A stretch of 6,921 nucleotides of DNA. Origin: Flavobacteriales bacterium (GTDB taxonomy: Bacteria > Bacteroidota > Bacteroidia > Flavobacteriales_F > PHOS-HE28). A program made the position numbers and the translations under genes. Position 1 is the stretch's first letter, and each line of letters opens with the position of its first letter. Positions 5,215 to 6,921 of this stretch are shown one piece after another. The notes beneath the pieces were generated by a model, which made no database searches, was not told the DNA's origin, and was given only the letters and a program-made list of their open reading frames with translations. Where the stretch lies: positions 1 through 6,921 of the forward strand of contig JALOLX010000077.1 of NCBI GenBank assembly GCA_025455765.1, given 5' to 3'.

Positions 5215-6921
5215 ATGCGCCACCCCTCTCTCGCCCTGCTCTTCGCCCTTCCGTTCTCCATACCACTGCACGCACAGGTCGACAGTCTGCGCCTCGATAC
5301 CGTGCAGGTCACCGCCACACGCATCGGCTCCAGTCTGTTACGCGCCGGCCGACAGGTGCAAGTGCTGGACAGCAGGGTACTGCAAGCAGCGCCGGCACCA
5401 GAATTGAGCGCATTGCTGCGCACCCATACGGTAGTGGATGTGCGGCAACGGGGTCCGTTCGACAGCCAGACCGACCTGAGCCTGCGCGGGGGCACGTTCG
5501 ATCAGGCGCTTGTGCTACTGGACGGCATCCCGCTGAGCGATCCGCAGACCGGTCACCACGCCATGAACCTGCCGGTGGCGCCGGAAGACCTGCAGCGCGT
5601 GGAGGTGCTCTATGGCGGCGCGGCGCGGACCTATGGAGCCGGGGCCTTCAGTGGTGCGCTGAACCTCATCACGCGTGAACCGCAGCGCTCCGGCGGACGC
5701 CTTCAACTGGAAGGCGGCAGCTTTGGCAGCTGGCGCACGCGGGTGGCCCAGGAGGTGGCGTGGAAGCAAGGCGGGCTGCGCCTTTCCGCGCAACACCTGC
5801 GCAGCGATGGCCATGTACGCAACAGCGACCTTGACCTCAGCGCCGCACACCTGAGCGTTGTGCAGCGTATGAAGAACGTGCGGCTCCAAGCACAGCTGGG
5901 ACTATCGCACAAGCGCTTTGGTGCGCAGAACTTCTACAGCAGCCTCTACCCCGATCAGCAGGAAGTGACCACCATGGCCCTCGGCGCGGTGGAGCTGCGC
6001 AACGATCGATCACCCTGGCCTTGGAGTGCCCGGGTCTATCACCGCCACCATCACGACCTCTTCCAGCTGTTCCGGGAGAGCGAAGGCTACTACCGCTTCG
6101 ACAACGGCTTCTTCATCCGCGGCGAGGCCGATACAGCGCGGTTCACACCCACCTTCTTCTACACCTTCCACAACCGTCATAGCACACGCGTGAGCGGTGC
6201 TGAGTTGGCAGTGCGCCGCAGCTGGAAGGCCGGCACCACCGCGCTGGGTGTGCATGGCAGGGCCGAAGGCATCCTGAGCAATGTGATCGGCGAACCGTTG
6301 GCGACACCCGAGCCGCGCGGCACACTGCGCGATCCCTTCACCCGTTCCACGGACCGCAACAACCTGGCCGTTCACCTCGACCATCGGTGGGAACGCGATG
6401 GCTTCGGCATTGACGCAGGTGTGCTGTTGAACCTCAACGATCGCTTCGAGCCGGAGTGGGCGCCGGGGATCGATCTGCATCGCCGTTGGAAGGATGGACA
6501 GGTGACGCATATCAGCCTCTCGCGTTCCTTCCGTCTACCCACGTGGACCGACCTGTACTACAACCGCGGTGGCGCCCAGGGAAGTCCCACGTTGCGCCCC
6601 GAACATGCCGACCAGATGGAACTGGGCCATCGCATCCATCGCTTGCGCTGGCAGGCTGCCGCTGCTGTGTGGCGCCGGAGCAGCGACGACCTCATCGATT
6701 GGACCCGTCAGCCCGGTGATGCCACGGTGCGGGCCACGAACCTGACCCGTGTGGACATGAACGGCGTGGAACTGTTGGCCAGCATGCGGTGGAACGAAGG
6801 GAAGCAGCAGGTGGGCCTCGCATACGCGCATCAGTGGACCGACCAACCGAAGCCCACCTTCACCTCGCTCTATGTGCTGGACCATCTGCGCCATGTGGGG
6901 AGTGTGTGGGCACAGGTACAG
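5215..6921 (+). CDS. BtuB-like TonB-dependent outer-membrane receptor (3' end outside window)
   Basis: The gene is open for 569 codons from the ATG at 5215 to the window edge. Residues 1-20 form a Sec signal peptide (hydrophobic core LALLFALPFSIPL, likely cleavage after HA20). A TonB-box-like stretch, LDTVQVTATR, follows at 27-36 with no carboxypeptidase-like N-terminal domain. The plug domain spans about 40-155 (LSALLRTHTVVDV, LRGGTFDQALVLLDGIP, DLQRVEVLYGGAARTYGAGAFSGALNLIT). The barrel begins at about 160 and includes the conserved SRSFRLPTWTDLYYN and SPTLRPEHADQMELG near 435-472. This fits the cobalamin/siderophore class of TonB receptors, which usually run 600-700 residues, so little more than the final strands should be missing. 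A His/aromatic-rich segment at 275-293 (YHRHHHDLFQLF, GYY) may be an extracellular loop or strand. The substrate cannot be assigned: cobalamin, siderophore or metal are all possible, and no riboswitch is seen upstream. It is probably co-transcribed with the DCC gene. Confidence 0.92.
   Translation, partial: MRHPSLALLFALPFSIPLHAQVDSLRLDTVQVTATRIGSSLLRAGRQVQVLDSRVLQAAPAPELSALLRTHTVVDVRQRGPFDSQTDLSLRGGTFDQALVLLDGIPLSDPQTGHHAMNLPVAPEDLQRVEVLYGGAARTYGAGAFSGALNLITREPQRSGGRLQLEGGSFGSWRTRVAQEVAWKQGGLRLSAQHLRSDGHVRNSDLDLSAAHLSVVQRMKNVRLQAQLGLSHKRFGAQNFYSSLYPDQQEVTTMALGAVELRNDRSPWPWSARVYHRHHHDLFQLFRESEGYYRFDNGFFIRGEADTARFTPTFFYTFHNRHSTRVSGAELAVRRSWKAGTTALGVHGRAEGILSNVIGEPLATPEPRGTLRDPFTRSTDRNNLAVHLDHRWERDGFGIDAGVLLNLNDRFEPEWAPGIDLHRRWKDGQVTHISLSRSFRLPTWTDLYYNRGGAQGSPTLRPEHADQMELGHRIHRLRWQAAAAVWRRSSDDLIDWTRQPGDATVRATNLTRVDMNGVELLASMRWNEGKQQVGLAYAHQWTDQPKPTFTSLYVLDHLRHVGSVWAQVQ

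Overview
The window looks like chromosome from a high-GC member of the Bacteroidota, probably a Flavobacteriales-type environmental lineage. This rests on three things: a large secreted protein ending in a type IX secretion system (T9SS) type A sorting domain, a TonB-dependent outer-membrane receptor, and upstream regions without Shine-Dalgarno motifs but with TAnnTTTG-like promoter candidates. The taxonomy is inferred from gene content; no database was searched.

Layout. (1) Positions 2-3410, + strand: the 3' part of a very large, multidomain, cell-surface or secreted protein. It holds two nidogen-like beta-sandwich modules that each lie inside an Ig/PKD-like repeat, further Ig-like repeats, one thrombospondin type 3 calcium-binding motif, a GDGM-type module, two related fibronectin-like modules and the T9SS C-terminal domain. 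The reading frame changes once, near 507-530, so as read here the protein is split into two overlapping frames. (2) 3429-3467: a strong terminator hairpin between converging genes. (3) 3485-4273, - strand: an LpxH-like metallophosphoesterase. (4) 4369-4590, - strand: a small basic protein of unknown function. (5) 4591-4788: a divergent intergenic/promoter region. (6) 4729-5187, + strand: a DCC-family (DUF393) thiol-disulfide oxidoreductase-like protein. (7) 5215 to the right edge, + strand: a BtuB-like TonB-dependent receptor, open at the window end.

How they fit together. The surface protein would be exported by Sec and then T9SS, and could bind ligands or act as an adhesin. The phosphoesterase resembles lipid A pathway enzymes and may act on an envelope metabolite. 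The DCC protein and the receptor are 27 bases apart and probably share a transcript. All genes with a recognisable family point to envelope biology, but nothing here shows that they form one system. I found no CRISPR array, transposase, tRNA, rRNA, phage gene or defence cassette. I do not see a convincing previously undescribed system. The best items to follow up are the frame break and the nested-domain duplication in the surface protein, and the small unknown gene.
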